From an uncultured Paludibaculum sp. (GTDB taxonomy: Bacteria; Acidobacteriota; Terriglobia; Bryobacterales; Bryobacteraceae): a DNA stretch of 64,000 nucleotides. The DNA lies in the NCBI RefSeq assembly GCF_963665245.1, contig NZ_OY762269.1, positions 1,426,001-1,490,000 of the forward strand, given 5' to 3'. Shown here in pieces: positions 55,619 to 64,000 of this stretch (the stretch's first letter is position 1; every line of letters starts with the position of its first letter). The translations under genes were made by a program, and so were the position numbers. Below the pieces are notes generated by a model. The model saw only the letters and a list, made by a program, of their open reading frames with translations, ran no database searches and was not told where the DNA came from.

Positions 55619-58024
55619 ATGAACCGATTCGCGGGAGGGGCTATAACCGCGTTTGCGATCCTGGCCAGTGGTGCGCGGCTGGCTTGGCCGGCAGCGGACC
55701 CACCTGAGCAGGACAGGGTCTTCCAGGAGCAGGTGCGCCCGTTCCTGAAGCAGTACTGCGCCGGCTGCCACAACGCCCGCGTCAAGACCGCGGGCATTGC
55801 CGTCGATGGCTTCAGCGACGCCTCCTCCATTGCCGCCCACAACGGGGAATGGGAGAAGATTCTTCGCAAGCTGAGGACCGGCGAGATGCCGCCGACCGGT
55901 CTCCCGCGGGCACCACAGGGCAGAACGGATTCTATAGTCGCCTGGGTGGGTGGTGAGCTCGACCGCGCGGCCGAACGGAACCCTGATCCCGGCCGCGTCA
56001 CGGTTCATCGTCTGAATCGCGCCGAGTACAACAACGCCGTCCGAGACCTCCTGAACCTGGAGTTCCGCCCGGCGGACGACTTTCCCGCCGACGATTCCGG
56101 CTATGGCTTCGATAACGTCGCGGACGTCCTGTCGCTGCCGCCTGTGCTGATGGAGAAGTACCTGCGCGCCGCCGGCAAGGTCAGCCGTGAGGCCCTGGGC
56201 CGCGTCCGCTACGAGCCTGTTCTCGATCGGGTGAATGCTCCGCGCGACACGCCGCAGAGCGCCCGTATCAGCGACGACGCTCCGGTGAGTTCACGCGGCG
56301 GCATTGAGGTCCAACATCGATTTCCGATTGACGCGGAGTACCTCCTCCGTCTGCGGCTACGCGGCTCGCCCGACGCCAAGGCGCCCGATTTGCTGGATGT
56401 CTCGCTGGACAACAAGCTGCTGCAGCGCGTCGAGATCAACTTCCCTGCCAGTGATGATGACGAGGAACGCCGCCGCTTCGAGTTCCGTCTGCCGCTTGAA
56501 GCGGGCCGTCACACGCTGCTGGCGACGTTTCTACGAGACGATTCCAAGATCGAGACCGCGACACTCAATTTCAATACCGACGGGACGGCGCGCCGCAACC
56601 AGGTGGGCGTCGATTGGGTGGAGATTGGCGGGCCGTTCGATGTGAAAGGCCCGGGTGATACGCCCAGCCGGCGCGCGGTGCTCACATGCACGCCGGATGC
56701 CACCCACTCCGAGGAAAGCTGCGCGGCCGGGATTCTGACGCGATTGGCTCGCCGCGCGTGGCGCAGGCCGGTCACGGTGGACGAATCCGCTAAGCTCATA
56801 AGCTTCTACCGCATGGGCCGTCAGGACTCCGGCGAGTTCGAGGGTGGCATTGAACTGGGCTTGAAAGCGATTCTGGTTTCGCCCCATTTCCTCTTCCGCG
56901 TCGAGCAGGATCCGGCAACTGCGAAACCGGGTTCGGCGTATCAGCTCACCGACCTGGAACTGGCCTCCCGCCTCTCGTTCTTCCTGTGGAGTAGCATCCC
57001 CGACGAGACTCTGTTGGGTTTGGCGGAACGTGGCGCGCTAAGCAAGCCGCAGGTTTTCGAAGCGCAGGTGAGGCGTATGCTGAAGGACCCCAGGGCCCAT
57101 GCCCTTACTGAGAACTTCGCCGGCCAGTGGCTGCATCTGCGCAACCTGGCCGCCATGAAGCCTGACCCCGAGCGGTTCCCGAGCTTCAGCCCGGCGTTGC
57201 GTCAGGACATGGCCCGCGAAGCCGAACTGTTCTTCGAGTCCCTGCTGCAGTCCGACTCCAGCGCCGTGGACTTTCTGGACGCGCGCTTCACGTTCCTGAA
57301 CGAACGCCTGGCCAAGTTCTACGGCGTTCCCAACGTTGTCGGCCGCAAGTTCCGGCGCGTGGAACTGCCTGACGGCAGCCGCGGCGGTGTGCTCACCATG
57401 GCGAGCGTCCTCACTGTCACGTCATATCCCACTCGCACGTCGCCCGTCATTCGCGGCAAATGGGTTCTGGAAAACCTACTGGGTGCTCCGCCGCCTCCTC
57501 CTCCGCCGGATGTCCCCGCCCTGCAGGAGGCCGGGTTGGGCACCACCGTCTCCATGCGCCAGCAACTGGAGCAGCATCGCGCCAACCCGTCGTGTGCCGC
57601 CTGCCACGCCAAGATGGATCCCATCGGTTTTGCCCTGGAGAACTACGACGCCATTGGCCACTACCGCGTGAAGGACGGCGGGTTCCCCATCGATTCCAGC
57701 GGCACGCTCCCTTCCGGATCGTCCTTCAATAACGCGGCCGAGCTGAAGAAGATCCTCCGCGACAATCCGCGGGAGTTCGTTCTCTGCTTCACCGAGAAGC
57801 TGATGACCTACGCCTTGGGCCGTGGTGCTGAGCGTACCGATAAGCCCCTCATCCGGGCGATCGTCCGCGAGTCGGCCAAGAGCAACTATCAGATTTCGTC
57901 CATAGTCCTCGGTATCACCAACAGCGCGCCATTCCGGATGCGCCGCGCCACTGAGATTTCCCGCGAGACTCCCAAACGCCCCAACGCCCCGGTATCCAAG
58001 GAAAAAGCCAATGCTGCTGAGTAA
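55619..58024 (+). CDS. DUF1592/DUF1588-family protein with cytochrome-c motifs
   Basis: An 801-residue exported protein. A signal peptide (GAITAFAILASGARLAWPA) leads to a cytochrome-c-like start with CAGCH (residues about 49-53), then DUF1587 (TVHRLNRAEYNNAVRDLLN), a beta-rich insert, DUF1592 (LSFFLWSSIPDETLLGLAERG), DUF1588 (RRVELPDGSRGGVLTMASVLT) and DUF1585, with a second heme-type motif CAACH (about 662-666). The order is the family's usual one. It is paired by a 14-base overlap with a DUF1552 gene, as in planctomycetes and acidobacteria. ATG 55619 is chosen by the signal peptide. Confidence 0.9.
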   Translation: MNRFAGGAITAFAILASGARLAWPAADPPEQDRVFQEQVRPFLKQYCAGCHNARVKTAGIAVDGFSDASSIAAHNGEWEKILRKLRTGEMPPTGLPRAPQGRTDSIVAWVGGELDRAAERNPDPGRVTVHRLNRAEYNNAVRDLLNLEFRPADDFPADDSGYGFDNVADVLSLPPVLMEKYLRAAGKVSREALGRVRYEPVLDRVNAPRDTPQSARISDDAPVSSRGGIEVQHRFPIDAEYLLRLRLRGSPDAKAPDLLDVSLDNKLLQRVEINFPASDDDEERRRFEFRLPLEAGRHTLLATFLRDDSKIETATLNFNTDGTARRNQVGVDWVEIGGPFDVKGPGDTPSRRAVLTCTPDATHSEESCAAGILTRLARRAWRRPVTVDESAKLISFYRMGRQDSGEFEGGIELGLKAILVSPHFLFRVEQDPATAKPGSAYQLTDLELASRLSFFLWSSIPDETLLGLAERGALSKPQVFEAQVRRMLKDPRAHALTENFAGQWLHLRNLAAMKPDPERFPSFSPALRQDMAREAELFFESLLQSDSSAVDFLDARFTFLNERLAKFYGVPNVVGRKFRRVELPDGSRGGVLTMASVLTVTSYPTRTSPVIRGKWVLENLLGAPPPPPPPDVPALQEAGLGTTVSMRQQLEQHRANPSCAACHAKMDPIGFALENYDAIGHYRVKDGGFPIDSSGTLPSGSSFNNAAELKKILRDNPREFVLCFTEKLMTYALGRGAERTDKPLIRAIVRESAKSNYQISSIVLGITNSAPFRMRRATEISRETPKRPNAPVSKEKANAAE

Positions 58025-59381
58025 GACGGCGCTCTCCCGCCGCACCCTGCTAAGGGGCTTGGGAACAGCCCTTGCCCTTCCCTCGCTCGATGCGATGGTG
58101 CCTGCCCTCGCACGCGCGTCGGCGAAGACCTCGCCGTTGCGGATGGCGTTTGTCTACGTGCCCAACGGCATCGTCATGAAGCACTGGACGCCGGAGAGGG
58201 AAGGGCGCGATTTCGCATTGACCGGCGCGCTGGAGCCGTTCGCTCCGGTTCGCGAGCAGATCCTGGTACTCAGCGGATTGACGCAGAAGAACGGCCGCGC
58301 TTTGGGGGATGGCCCCGGTGACCATGCTCGTGCGGCCGCATCGTATCTCACGGGCTTCCACCCCAGAAAGACCGAAGGCGCCGACATCCATAACGGGATC
58401 TCCGTCGATCAGGTGGCGGCGCGCGCCATCGGACAGGGGACCCGCTTTCCGTCCCTGGAGCTTGGTCTGGAAGGTGGCGGTCTCGTGGGCAACTGCGACA
58501 GCGGCTACAGCTGCGCCTACACCAACTCCATCGCCTGGCGTTCCGAGCAGACGCCCTTGCCGCCCGAACTCAATCCGCGCGCGGTCTTCGAGCGTCTGTT
58601 CGGAGACGGAGAACTGCACGACCGCGCCACGCGCCTCAAGCTGGCGAAGCAGGATCGCAGCTTGCTCGACTTTGTCCTGCAGGATGCCTCGAAACTGCGG
58701 CGTTCCCTGGGCGCGACCGACCAGCTCAAACTCGATGAGTACCTGGGTTCGGTCCGCGAGATCGAGCACCGCATCCAGGTTGCCGAGAAGCAGGATATCG
58801 AGCACAAGAACGACAAAACGGCAGACCCGACGATGCCCAAGCCCGCCGGCGTCCCGGTCACGTTCGAGGAATACGCCCGGCTGATGTTCGACTTGATGAC
58901 CGTGGCCTTTCAGACCGACTCCACGCGCATCGCTACCTTCCTGGTTGCGCGGGAAGGTAGCAATCGAACCTACCGCTCCATCGGAGTGCCCGACGCCCAC
59001 CACGGCATCTCACACCACATGGGCAACCAGGAAAAGATCGATAAGCTGGCCCGGATCAACCGTCTGCATGCCGAACTCTTTGCCGGCTTCCTGAAGCGGC
59101 TGCAATCGCTGCCGGACGGCGATGGCACAATGCTCGACCACACAATGATTCTTTACGGCAGCGGGCTGAGTGACGGCAATGCCCACTCCCATGACGATCT
59201 GCCGGCGATGCTCGCAGGCGGGGCCAATGGCGCGTTCAAGCTCGGCCGGCACGTCAGATACCCGGCGGAAACTCCGCTGAACAACCTGTTCCTTTCCATG
59301 CTGGACACTGCGGGCGTCAAAGCGGAATCGCTGGGCGACAGCAGCGGCCGCCTGCCCCGGCTCACTGACCTCACCGCCTAG
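58011..59381 (+). CDS. DUF1552-family protein with twin-arginine signal
   Basis: A 456-residue exported protein. The leader is twin-arginine type (SRRTLLRGLGTALALPSLDA, residues about 9-28). The body resembles the DUF1552 family, near sulfatase- or phosphatase-like folds: VYVPNGIVMKHWTPE, GPGDHARAAASYLTG, MILYGSGLSDGNAHSHDDLP and a closing NNLFLSMLDTAGV. It overlaps the DUF1592 gene by 14 bases, so the two are made together; a complex is likely. Export folded suggests a metal or cofactor, which is inference. Confidence 0.88.
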   Translation: MLLSKTALSRRTLLRGLGTALALPSLDAMVPALARASAKTSPLRMAFVYVPNGIVMKHWTPEREGRDFALTGALEPFAPVREQILVLSGLTQKNGRALGDGPGDHARAAASYLTGFHPRKTEGADIHNGISVDQVAARAIGQGTRFPSLELGLEGGGLVGNCDSGYSCAYTNSIAWRSEQTPLPPELNPRAVFERLFGDGELHDRATRLKLAKQDRSLLDFVLQDASKLRRSLGATDQLKLDEYLGSVREIEHRIQVAEKQDIEHKNDKTADPTMPKPAGVPVTFEEYARLMFDLMTVAFQTDSTRIATFLVAREGSNRTYRSIGVPDAHHGISHHMGNQEKIDKLARINRLHAELFAGFLKRLQSLPDGDGTMLDHTMILYGSGLSDGNAHSHDDLPAMLAGGANGAFKLGRHVRYPAETPLNNLFLSMLDTAGVKAESLGDSSGRLPRLTDLTA

Positions 59382-59421
59382 CCCGCGGCACGCCGCGCAG
59401 GTCTGTACACTCTAGGTCGAG

Positions 59422-60297
59422 ATGAACCGTCGCACGTTCCTGGGCGCCGCTGCCGCCCTACCGGCCCTCGTGGGGCAGCAGCGGAGCCTCGACGCACATA
59501 CGCACTTCTACGACCCCTCGCGCGCGCAGGGCGTGCCTTGGCCCGCCAAAGACAACAGCGCGCTGTACCGCACGGTGCTGCCGCCGGAATTCCAGAAACT
59601 CACCAGGACGCTCGGAGTCGAAGGCACCATCGCAGTCGAGGCCAGCCCCTGGCTGGAGGACAACCAGTGGGTCCTCGACCTGGCTCAGCGCTACCCCGTC
59701 ATCCGCGGCTTTGTCGGCCACCTCGACCCCGGCCGCCCCGGGTTCGCGGCCAACCTCGATCGCTTCCGCAAGCATCGCCTGTTCCTCGGCATTCGCATCG
59801 GTGGAGCGCTGCTGGCGGGGCAACTCCGTAACCAGGCTTTCCTGGCGGACATGAGGCGCCTGGCCGATGCCGACCTTGAACTCGACGTCCTGGGCGGACC
59901 CGCGCCGTACGCGGACACGGCACGGCTCTCTGATCGCGTACCCGGGCTCCGCGTCGTGCTCGACCACCTGCCGAATGACGCACCGAAGGACCCGGCCGCC
60001 CTCTGGGCACTCAAAGACCGTCCCAACATCTACGGTAAAGTTTCCGGAGTAGTCCGACGTGTCGACGGCCGAGTCGTGATCGATGCCGCCTTCTACCGGG
60101 AGTCGCTCGATCAACTCTGGGCCGCCTTCGGCGAGGACCGCCTGGTCTACGCCAGCAACTGGCCGGTCAGCGACCTGCTCGCGCCCTATGCGCAAGTCCT
60201 CCACGTGGTCCAGGCCTATTTCGCCTCCAAACGGCCAATCGCCTTGGAGAAGTTTTTCTGGAGCAACGCCCACAAGGCGTACCGTGTGCCCGGCTGA
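59422..60297 (+). CDS. Amidohydrolase-family lactonase-like protein
   Basis: A 291-residue protein of the amidohydrolase-2 group. A twin-arginine-like leader (MNRRTFLGAAAALPALVG) is followed by DAHTHFYDP, with the H-x-H metal-binding pair at residues about 26-28. Later motifs are GFVGHLDPG, VLDHLPN (His of the metal site), YGKVSGV and VYASNWPVSDL with the catalytic Asp near residue 255. Relatives hydrolyse sugar lactones or related rings. It follows the DUF1592-DUF1552 pair after 40 bases and is probably co-transcribed. Confidence 0.8.
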   Translation: MNRRTFLGAAAALPALVGQQRSLDAHTHFYDPSRAQGVPWPAKDNSALYRTVLPPEFQKLTRTLGVEGTIAVEASPWLEDNQWVLDLAQRYPVIRGFVGHLDPGRPGFAANLDRFRKHRLFLGIRIGGALLAGQLRNQAFLADMRRLADADLELDVLGGPAPYADTARLSDRVPGLRVVLDHLPNDAPKDPAALWALKDRPNIYGKVSGVVRRVDGRVVIDAAFYRESLDQLWAAFGEDRLVYASNWPVSDLLAPYAQVLHVVQAYFASKRPIALEKFFWSNAHKAYRVPG

Positions 60298-60527
60298 TCT
60301 CGCTGTCCGGGCGAAGGACGGGAGAATGCCGGCCACGAACTCCCGGAGGCCACGATGCACTGGCAGGCAAGGAGGTGGCCCATCCCAACCTCACTGGTGG
60401 TTTTCAGCCGGTGGATAGCCGCCAGGTGGCCGGGAAGTGGCTATTGTTTCAATGCGTTGAGTATGGACCTTAGTTTGCATATGAATATGGTGACGCTCCG
60501 TAGCGGTCATGGGAAAGGTGGAAGCCA

Positions 60528-62324
60528 ATGAGTTCACAATGGAGACGGACAGCAATACAGCGGACGGCAACGGCCCTCTTCGCGCTGTTGATCGCTCTGC
60601 CCGTGAGCTATGCACAGGAACCGGCCGACACGGTTTCAGCGCCGCCGCCGGCACAGGCGGCGCCGCTGCTGTCCCCTGAGCAACTGAGTAACCTGGTGGC
60701 GCCCATCGCGCTCTACCCCGATCCTCTACTCAGCCAGGTATTGGCGGCCAGCACCTATCCTCTCGAGATCGTTGAAGCCCAGCAGTGGGTGGAGGATAAC
60801 AGGACGCTGAGCGGCTCGCAGTTGATGGATGCCGCCAAGCAGCAGAACTGGGATCCCAGCGTCCAGGCGCTCGTCGCGTTTCCAGATACGCTCAAGATGT
60901 TGGCCAGCGATATTCGCTGGACCACGGATTTAGGCGACGCCTTCCTCGCTCAACAGGCGGATGTGATGGGCGCGGTGCAGAATCTGCGAGCGCGGGCCCG
61001 GGACAACGGGAAACTGCGCACCACCCCGCAGCAGGTGGTGAGCGCCGACGTACAAGGTGGCCAGAACGTCATCGAGATTATGCCGGCCGACCCGCAGGTC
61101 ATTTACGTGCCCGTCTACCAGCCGGCGTACGTTTGGGGCCCTCCGGCCTGGGGTTACTACCCTGACCTGTGGTATCCAAGCGGCTTCAGTTTCGGATTCG
61201 GCTTTGGCCCTGGGCTCTACATGAGTTCCTACTTCCCGAGTTGGGGCGGTTGGGGCGGCTGGGGGTGGAATTGCGGATGGTTTGGCGGTCGCGGTCTGTA
61301 TCTCAACTTCAGCTTCTTCAATCACTACGGCTACCGTGGGATGTACTACGGCGGCTATCGCGACTACTGGGGTGGCCGGTATGGCGGGCGAGCCGCCTGG
61401 GCTCACAATCCGGGCCATCGTTGGGGTGTCCCCTACGCGAACCGGAATGTAGCCAGCCGGTTTGACGGCGGCCGGATGAATGGCGGCAGCTATTCGCGTG
61501 CAGGCCGGGGCGGCGGCGGACCGTGGAACGGCGGCAGCCGTTATGACTCGAATCGCGGAACTTCACAGTTCGGCAGGGACAGATCCGGCCCGTCGTCCGG
61601 CGGCTGGAGGGGCTCCGGCGATGCCCGGACCGCTCAGGGCCGCGGCGATGTCGGTCGTACCTCCGATTCCGCGCGCGGTTCAAACGGATGGCGGAGCTTC
61701 AGTGACGGGAACCGGTCACAAGCCGGTGGCTCCACGGCGCGGGGCTTCGCGCCGTCCAACGGATCCGGATTCCGCACAAATGGTCGGAGTGATGCCGGAT
61801 CCACTCGACAGGCGTCACCAAATGGCTCAACGTTCGGCACCGGTCGCGGGCTCGGATCTTCCACGCAGGGTGGACGCGGCTTCAGTTCGGGTCAGGGCTC
61901 CTGGAGCACGCGCTCTTCCGAGCGGTCGGGCGGTACTTCCAGCTTTGCGGCACCGCGTAGCGGCGGAGGGTTCTCCAGCAGATCGTACTCTGCACCCAGC
62001 CAGAGCTTCTCAGCACCGCGCTCGTATTCGGGCTCACGCGGCTTTAGCGGAAGCAGCGGATCCTCCGCGCCCCGGTCGTTCTCCGGGTCGCAGGGCTTTG
62101 GCGGCGGTGGTGGTGGCTTCTCGGCTCCGCGCCAGAGCGCCCCATCCGGTGGATCGTTCTCGGGCTCCCGCGGATTTGGCGGTGGCGGAGGATTTTCCAG
62201 CGGACGCTCCAGTGGCGGAGGTGGCGGTGGCTTCTCCGGTGGCCGTTCCAGTGGGGGCGGAGGTGGCTTCTCGGGTGGCGGCCGCTCAGGTGGCGGCGGA
62301 GGCGGCGGACACCGTGGTCGGTAA
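60528..62324 (+). CDS. DUF3300-family exported protein with a long Gly/Ser-rich tail
   Basis: A 598-residue protein. After a signal sequence (TALFALLIALPVSYA), the DUF3300 domain is clear: LVAPIALYPDPLLSQVLAAS, TYPLEIVEAQQWVEDN, NWDPSVQALVAFPDTLKMLA and DPQVIYVPVYQPAYVWGPPA (residues about 60-215). A segment rich in Gly, Trp and Tyr follows, and from about 310 to the end the sequence is almost only Gly, Ser, Arg, Phe and Pro with SAPRS, SGSRGFGGG and SSGGGGG repeats. It is likely disordered and exposed outside the cell. GAAAGGTGGAAG precedes its ATG. Confidence 0.87.
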   Translation: MSSQWRRTAIQRTATALFALLIALPVSYAQEPADTVSAPPPAQAAPLLSPEQLSNLVAPIALYPDPLLSQVLAASTYPLEIVEAQQWVEDNRTLSGSQLMDAAKQQNWDPSVQALVAFPDTLKMLASDIRWTTDLGDAFLAQQADVMGAVQNLRARARDNGKLRTTPQQVVSADVQGGQNVIEIMPADPQVIYVPVYQPAYVWGPPAWGYYPDLWYPSGFSFGFGFGPGLYMSSYFPSWGGWGGWGWNCGWFGGRGLYLNFSFFNHYGYRGMYYGGYRDYWGGRYGGRAAWAHNPGHRWGVPYANRNVASRFDGGRMNGGSYSRAGRGGGGPWNGGSRYDSNRGTSQFGRDRSGPSSGGWRGSGDARTAQGRGDVGRTSDSARGSNGWRSFSDGNRSQAGGSTARGFAPSNGSGFRTNGRSDAGSTRQASPNGSTFGTGRGLGSSTQGGRGFSSGQGSWSTRSSERSGGTSSFAAPRSGGGFSSRSYSAPSQSFSAPRSYSGSRGFSGSSGSSAPRSFSGSQGFGGGGGGFSAPRQSAPSGGSFSGSRGFGGGGGFSSGRSSGGGGGGFSGGRSSGGGGGFSGGGRSGGGGGGGHRGR

Positions 62325-62341
62325 ATAATTCGGATGATCCT

Positions 62342-62368
62342 GGGGCCGCCGTCTGGCGGCCCCTTTTC
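62342..62368 (+). terminator. Intrinsic terminator after the DUF3300 gene
   Basis: GGGGCCGCC (62342-62350) and GGCGGCCCC (62355-62363) form a perfect 9-bp stem with a GTCT loop, followed by TTTTCT. It lies 17 bases after the stop at 62324 and before the convergent pheT gene. Confidence 0.88.
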
Positions 62369-62402
62369 TGTCTTCAGTGCGTTGTTCTGGTCAGCCTGCT
62401 GG

Positions 62403-64000
62403 CTACCTCAACTCGTGACCGGCCGATGCCAGGCTGGCAATGATGCCATTGCGAATCCCCGTTACCTCGTCGTTCGACAGAGTGTGATCGGCTGCCCCCA
62501 CTGTGACGCGGAAACTCAGGCTTTGGCGGTCGTCCGGCAACGGCTTGCCTTGGTAGGCATAAAGGAACCGCACGCGCTCGCACAGCGGCCCGGCGGCCGA
62601 CCGGATCTTCTCTTCGAGCGTGCCGCACAGATCCCGCAAGCCCGCGATCACCGACAGATCGAACTCACTCGTCGGGTACCGGCGCAGCGGCTGGTAGCGC
62701 CGCGGTGCCGGCCCCAGCTTGAACAACACCGCCAGATTGACGTCGAGAACTGCAGCCCGTCCGGCCTCCACCAGGGAAGGGTGAAGTTCGTAAAGCGATG
62801 CAGCCGCTTCTCCGCGCCATGCGATCGTCGAGCAGCGGGCCGGATGCTGGTTCGGACCTGCCTCGGACGGGCTCAAGACGCACCCTGGCATCAGGCATTC
62901 GGCCAGACGCTTGAGTTCGTAGAGGCCGGCCTTGCCGTCCCCCTTACTGTAAAGGGCGGCCATCAGGTGCGGTACTTCGTTGGGTAGTTCGCCCGGTCCC
63001 CGCTTGTGGATCTCGTTGCCGATTTCGAAGAGCCGGAACTCCTCGAACCGCTTAGCATTTTCCACGATGTTGCGGTGCAGGCCGGGCAGCAGGCTCAAGC
63101 GCATGAGGCTCTGCTCGCTGCTGATGGGATTGATGACCCTTAGGTGATCGGCCGGCTCGAAATGGAACTGGCGCGCCGCATCCTCGCTGAGGAACGAATA
63201 GTTGTACGACTCGGTGAAGCCCTGGGCCGCCACCAACTCTCTCAACGAATGATGAAACCGCCGCTCCTCATTGATCCATGGCTGCTTGACGGGTTGCAGA
63301 GGAGCCACTGGAGGCACGGTCGCATACCCGATCATGCGGCCCACCTCCTCCAGTAGATCATCTTTAATCGTGACGTCCTTCGTGGCGCGCCACGTCGGTA
63401 CCGTCACTGCGAAGACACCCGGCGTCGGCTCGGCTACCAGAAACTCCAGTGACTCCAGAATTTGCCGGACCTCTCCGGCGCCGATGGGCCGGCCCAGCTT
63501 GCGCACCAGCCATTCCATGGGCAGTTGGATAGGAGCCGCCGCGGGAGCCGCCTGCCAGCTATCCACCAACCCACCCACCAGCCGGATGCCCGGCGCCACC
63601 TCGCGCAGCAGGGCCACGGCCCTGGCCAGCGCCCGCAGTGTGTTCACGGGATCCTGCGCCTTCTCAAACCGCATCGAGGCGTCGGTCCGGATCTTTACCG
63701 CCGCCGAAGTCATCCGGATGTTGGCTGCGTGGAAATTGGCGCTCTCCAGGACGATCCGCGTCGTACCGTCGTTGATGGCGGAACCGGCGCCGCCAATCAC
63801 ACCCGCCAGTGCCACGGCGCCATGATTGTCCGCAATCACCAGGTTGGAGGAGTTCAGTGTGTAGGTTTCGTCGTTCAGCGCCTTGAAGACTTCGCCGTCG
63901 GTGGCGCGCCGCACGATGATGGTGTTGCCGTGCAGCCAGTCGGCATCGAAGGCATGCATCGGCTGGGCTAGTTCCGCCATGATGAAGTTCGTCACATCGA
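62403..64000 (-). CDS. pheT: Phenylalanyl-tRNA synthetase beta chain, cut by the window end
   Basis: The C-terminal 530 or so residues of the beta subunit; the gene runs beyond base 64000. Visible motifs include NFIMAELAQPMHAFDADWL at the B3 region, the B3/B4-domain edge ADNHGAVALAGVIGGAGSAI, DASMRFEKAQDPVN, the B5 domain (IKDDLLEEVGRMIGY), INPISSEQSLMRLSLLPGL with the tRNA-synthetase core, and a C-terminal anticodon-binding domain (RRYPTSEFDLSVIAGL, then LSFRVTVGAADHTLSNDEVTG). It aminoacylates tRNA-Phe with the alpha chain (pheS), which should lie upstream outside the window. It converges on the DUF3300 gene. Confidence 0.95.
   Translation of the reverse strand, partial: DVTNFIMAELAQPMHAFDADWLHGNTIIVRRATDGEVFKALNDETYTLNSSNLVIADNHGAVALAGVIGGAGSAINDGTTRIVLESANFHAANIRMTSAAVKIRTDASMRFEKAQDPVNTLRALARAVALLREVAPGIRLVGGLVDSWQAAPAAAPIQLPMEWLVRKLGRPIGAGEVRQILESLEFLVAEPTPGVFAVTVPTWRATKDVTIKDDLLEEVGRMIGYATVPPVAPLQPVKQPWINEERRFHHSLRELVAAQGFTESYNYSFLSEDAARQFHFEPADHLRVINPISSEQSLMRLSLLPGLHRNIVENAKRFEEFRLFEIGNEIHKRGPGELPNEVPHLMAALYSKGDGKAGLYELKRLAECLMPGCVLSPSEAGPNQHPARCSTIAWRGEAAASLYELHPSLVEAGRAAVLDVNLAVLFKLGPAPRRYQPLRRYPTSEFDLSVIAGLRDLCGTLEEKIRSAAGPLCERVRFLYAYQGKPLPDDRQSLSFRVTVGAADHTLSNDEVTGIRNGIIASLASAGHELR

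Noticed and set aside
61480..62328. A 282-codon frame inside the Gly/Ser-rich tail of the DUF3300 protein
   Set aside because: Repetitive GC-rich sequence leaves all frames open; the Ala/Arg/Val-rich product has no support.
1..64000. A CRISPR array or ribosomal RNA genes
   Set aside because: No regularly spaced direct repeats with unique spacers and no rRNA-like conserved blocks were seen in reading the window.

Overview
The window most resembles a GC-rich acidobacterium of the Solibacter/Paludibaculum (Bryobacterales) type. The evidence is family content: two PadR plus large MacB-like permease pairs of the acidobacterial ADOP kind, a giant Oar-like TonB-dependent receptor with an N-terminal carboxypeptidase-regulatory domain, a DUF1592/DUF1552 pair, a squalene-hopene cyclase and many secreted repeat proteins. 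This assignment is inference from gene families, not from a marker gene.

Bases 1 to about 8213 look like the right-hand part of an integrated mobile element. It carries an archaeo-eukaryotic-type primase, a noncoding stretch with three exactly spaced CTGACA repeats, a small-terminase-like protein, a decayed HicB antitoxin, a serine recombinase behind an array of GTACCA repeats, a SIR2-like DUF4917 protein, an unrecognised two-gene winged-helix/HEPN-like pair, and a small membrane-anchored protein. It ends at 8191-8213 in a 23-base copy of a tRNA 3' end (T-loop to CCA), the classical mark of an attachment site. Primase plus small terminase plus a tRNA site suggests a phage-satellite-like island with defence-type cargo.

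Bases 8214-23770 are chromosomal: an M28 peptidase running into a dead Fic gene; squalene-hopene cyclase; an scpA-scpB-rluB-CoA-binding operon; a protein with an SSB-like acidic tail; L-rhamnose isomerase; a methyltransferase/DUF4405 pair opposite an AraC regulator; a DMT transporter; and a redox module in which a ferredoxin-cupin-J-domain operon diverges from a Crp/Fnr regulator, followed by a radical SAM/SPASM enzyme with an Fnr-like box.

Bases 23979-34152 hold cell-surface and transport functions (secreted BACON-like protein, DUF4097 protein, ADOP permease with PadR, TonB-dependent receptor). After a 1.2 kb gene-poor gap, 35346-43464 encode one sugar-phosphate operon: transaldolase, ROK glucokinase, phosphoglucose isomerase, 6-phosphogluconate dehydrogenase, glucose-6-phosphate dehydrogenase and transketolase. 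Together they turn glucose into pentose phosphates and recycle them; 6-phosphogluconolactonase is not in the cluster.

Bases 43535-64000 contain a third PadR gene with a near-perfect operator and a membrane partner, a two-subunit molybdenum hydroxylase, a second PadR-ADOP pair, a B12-binding radical SAM protein, a VOC/GNAT pair, an ankyrin/esterase pair, a DUF1592-DUF1552-amidohydrolase run of exported proteins, a glycine-rich DUF3300 protein with a clear terminator, and the 3' part of pheT, cut by the window end.
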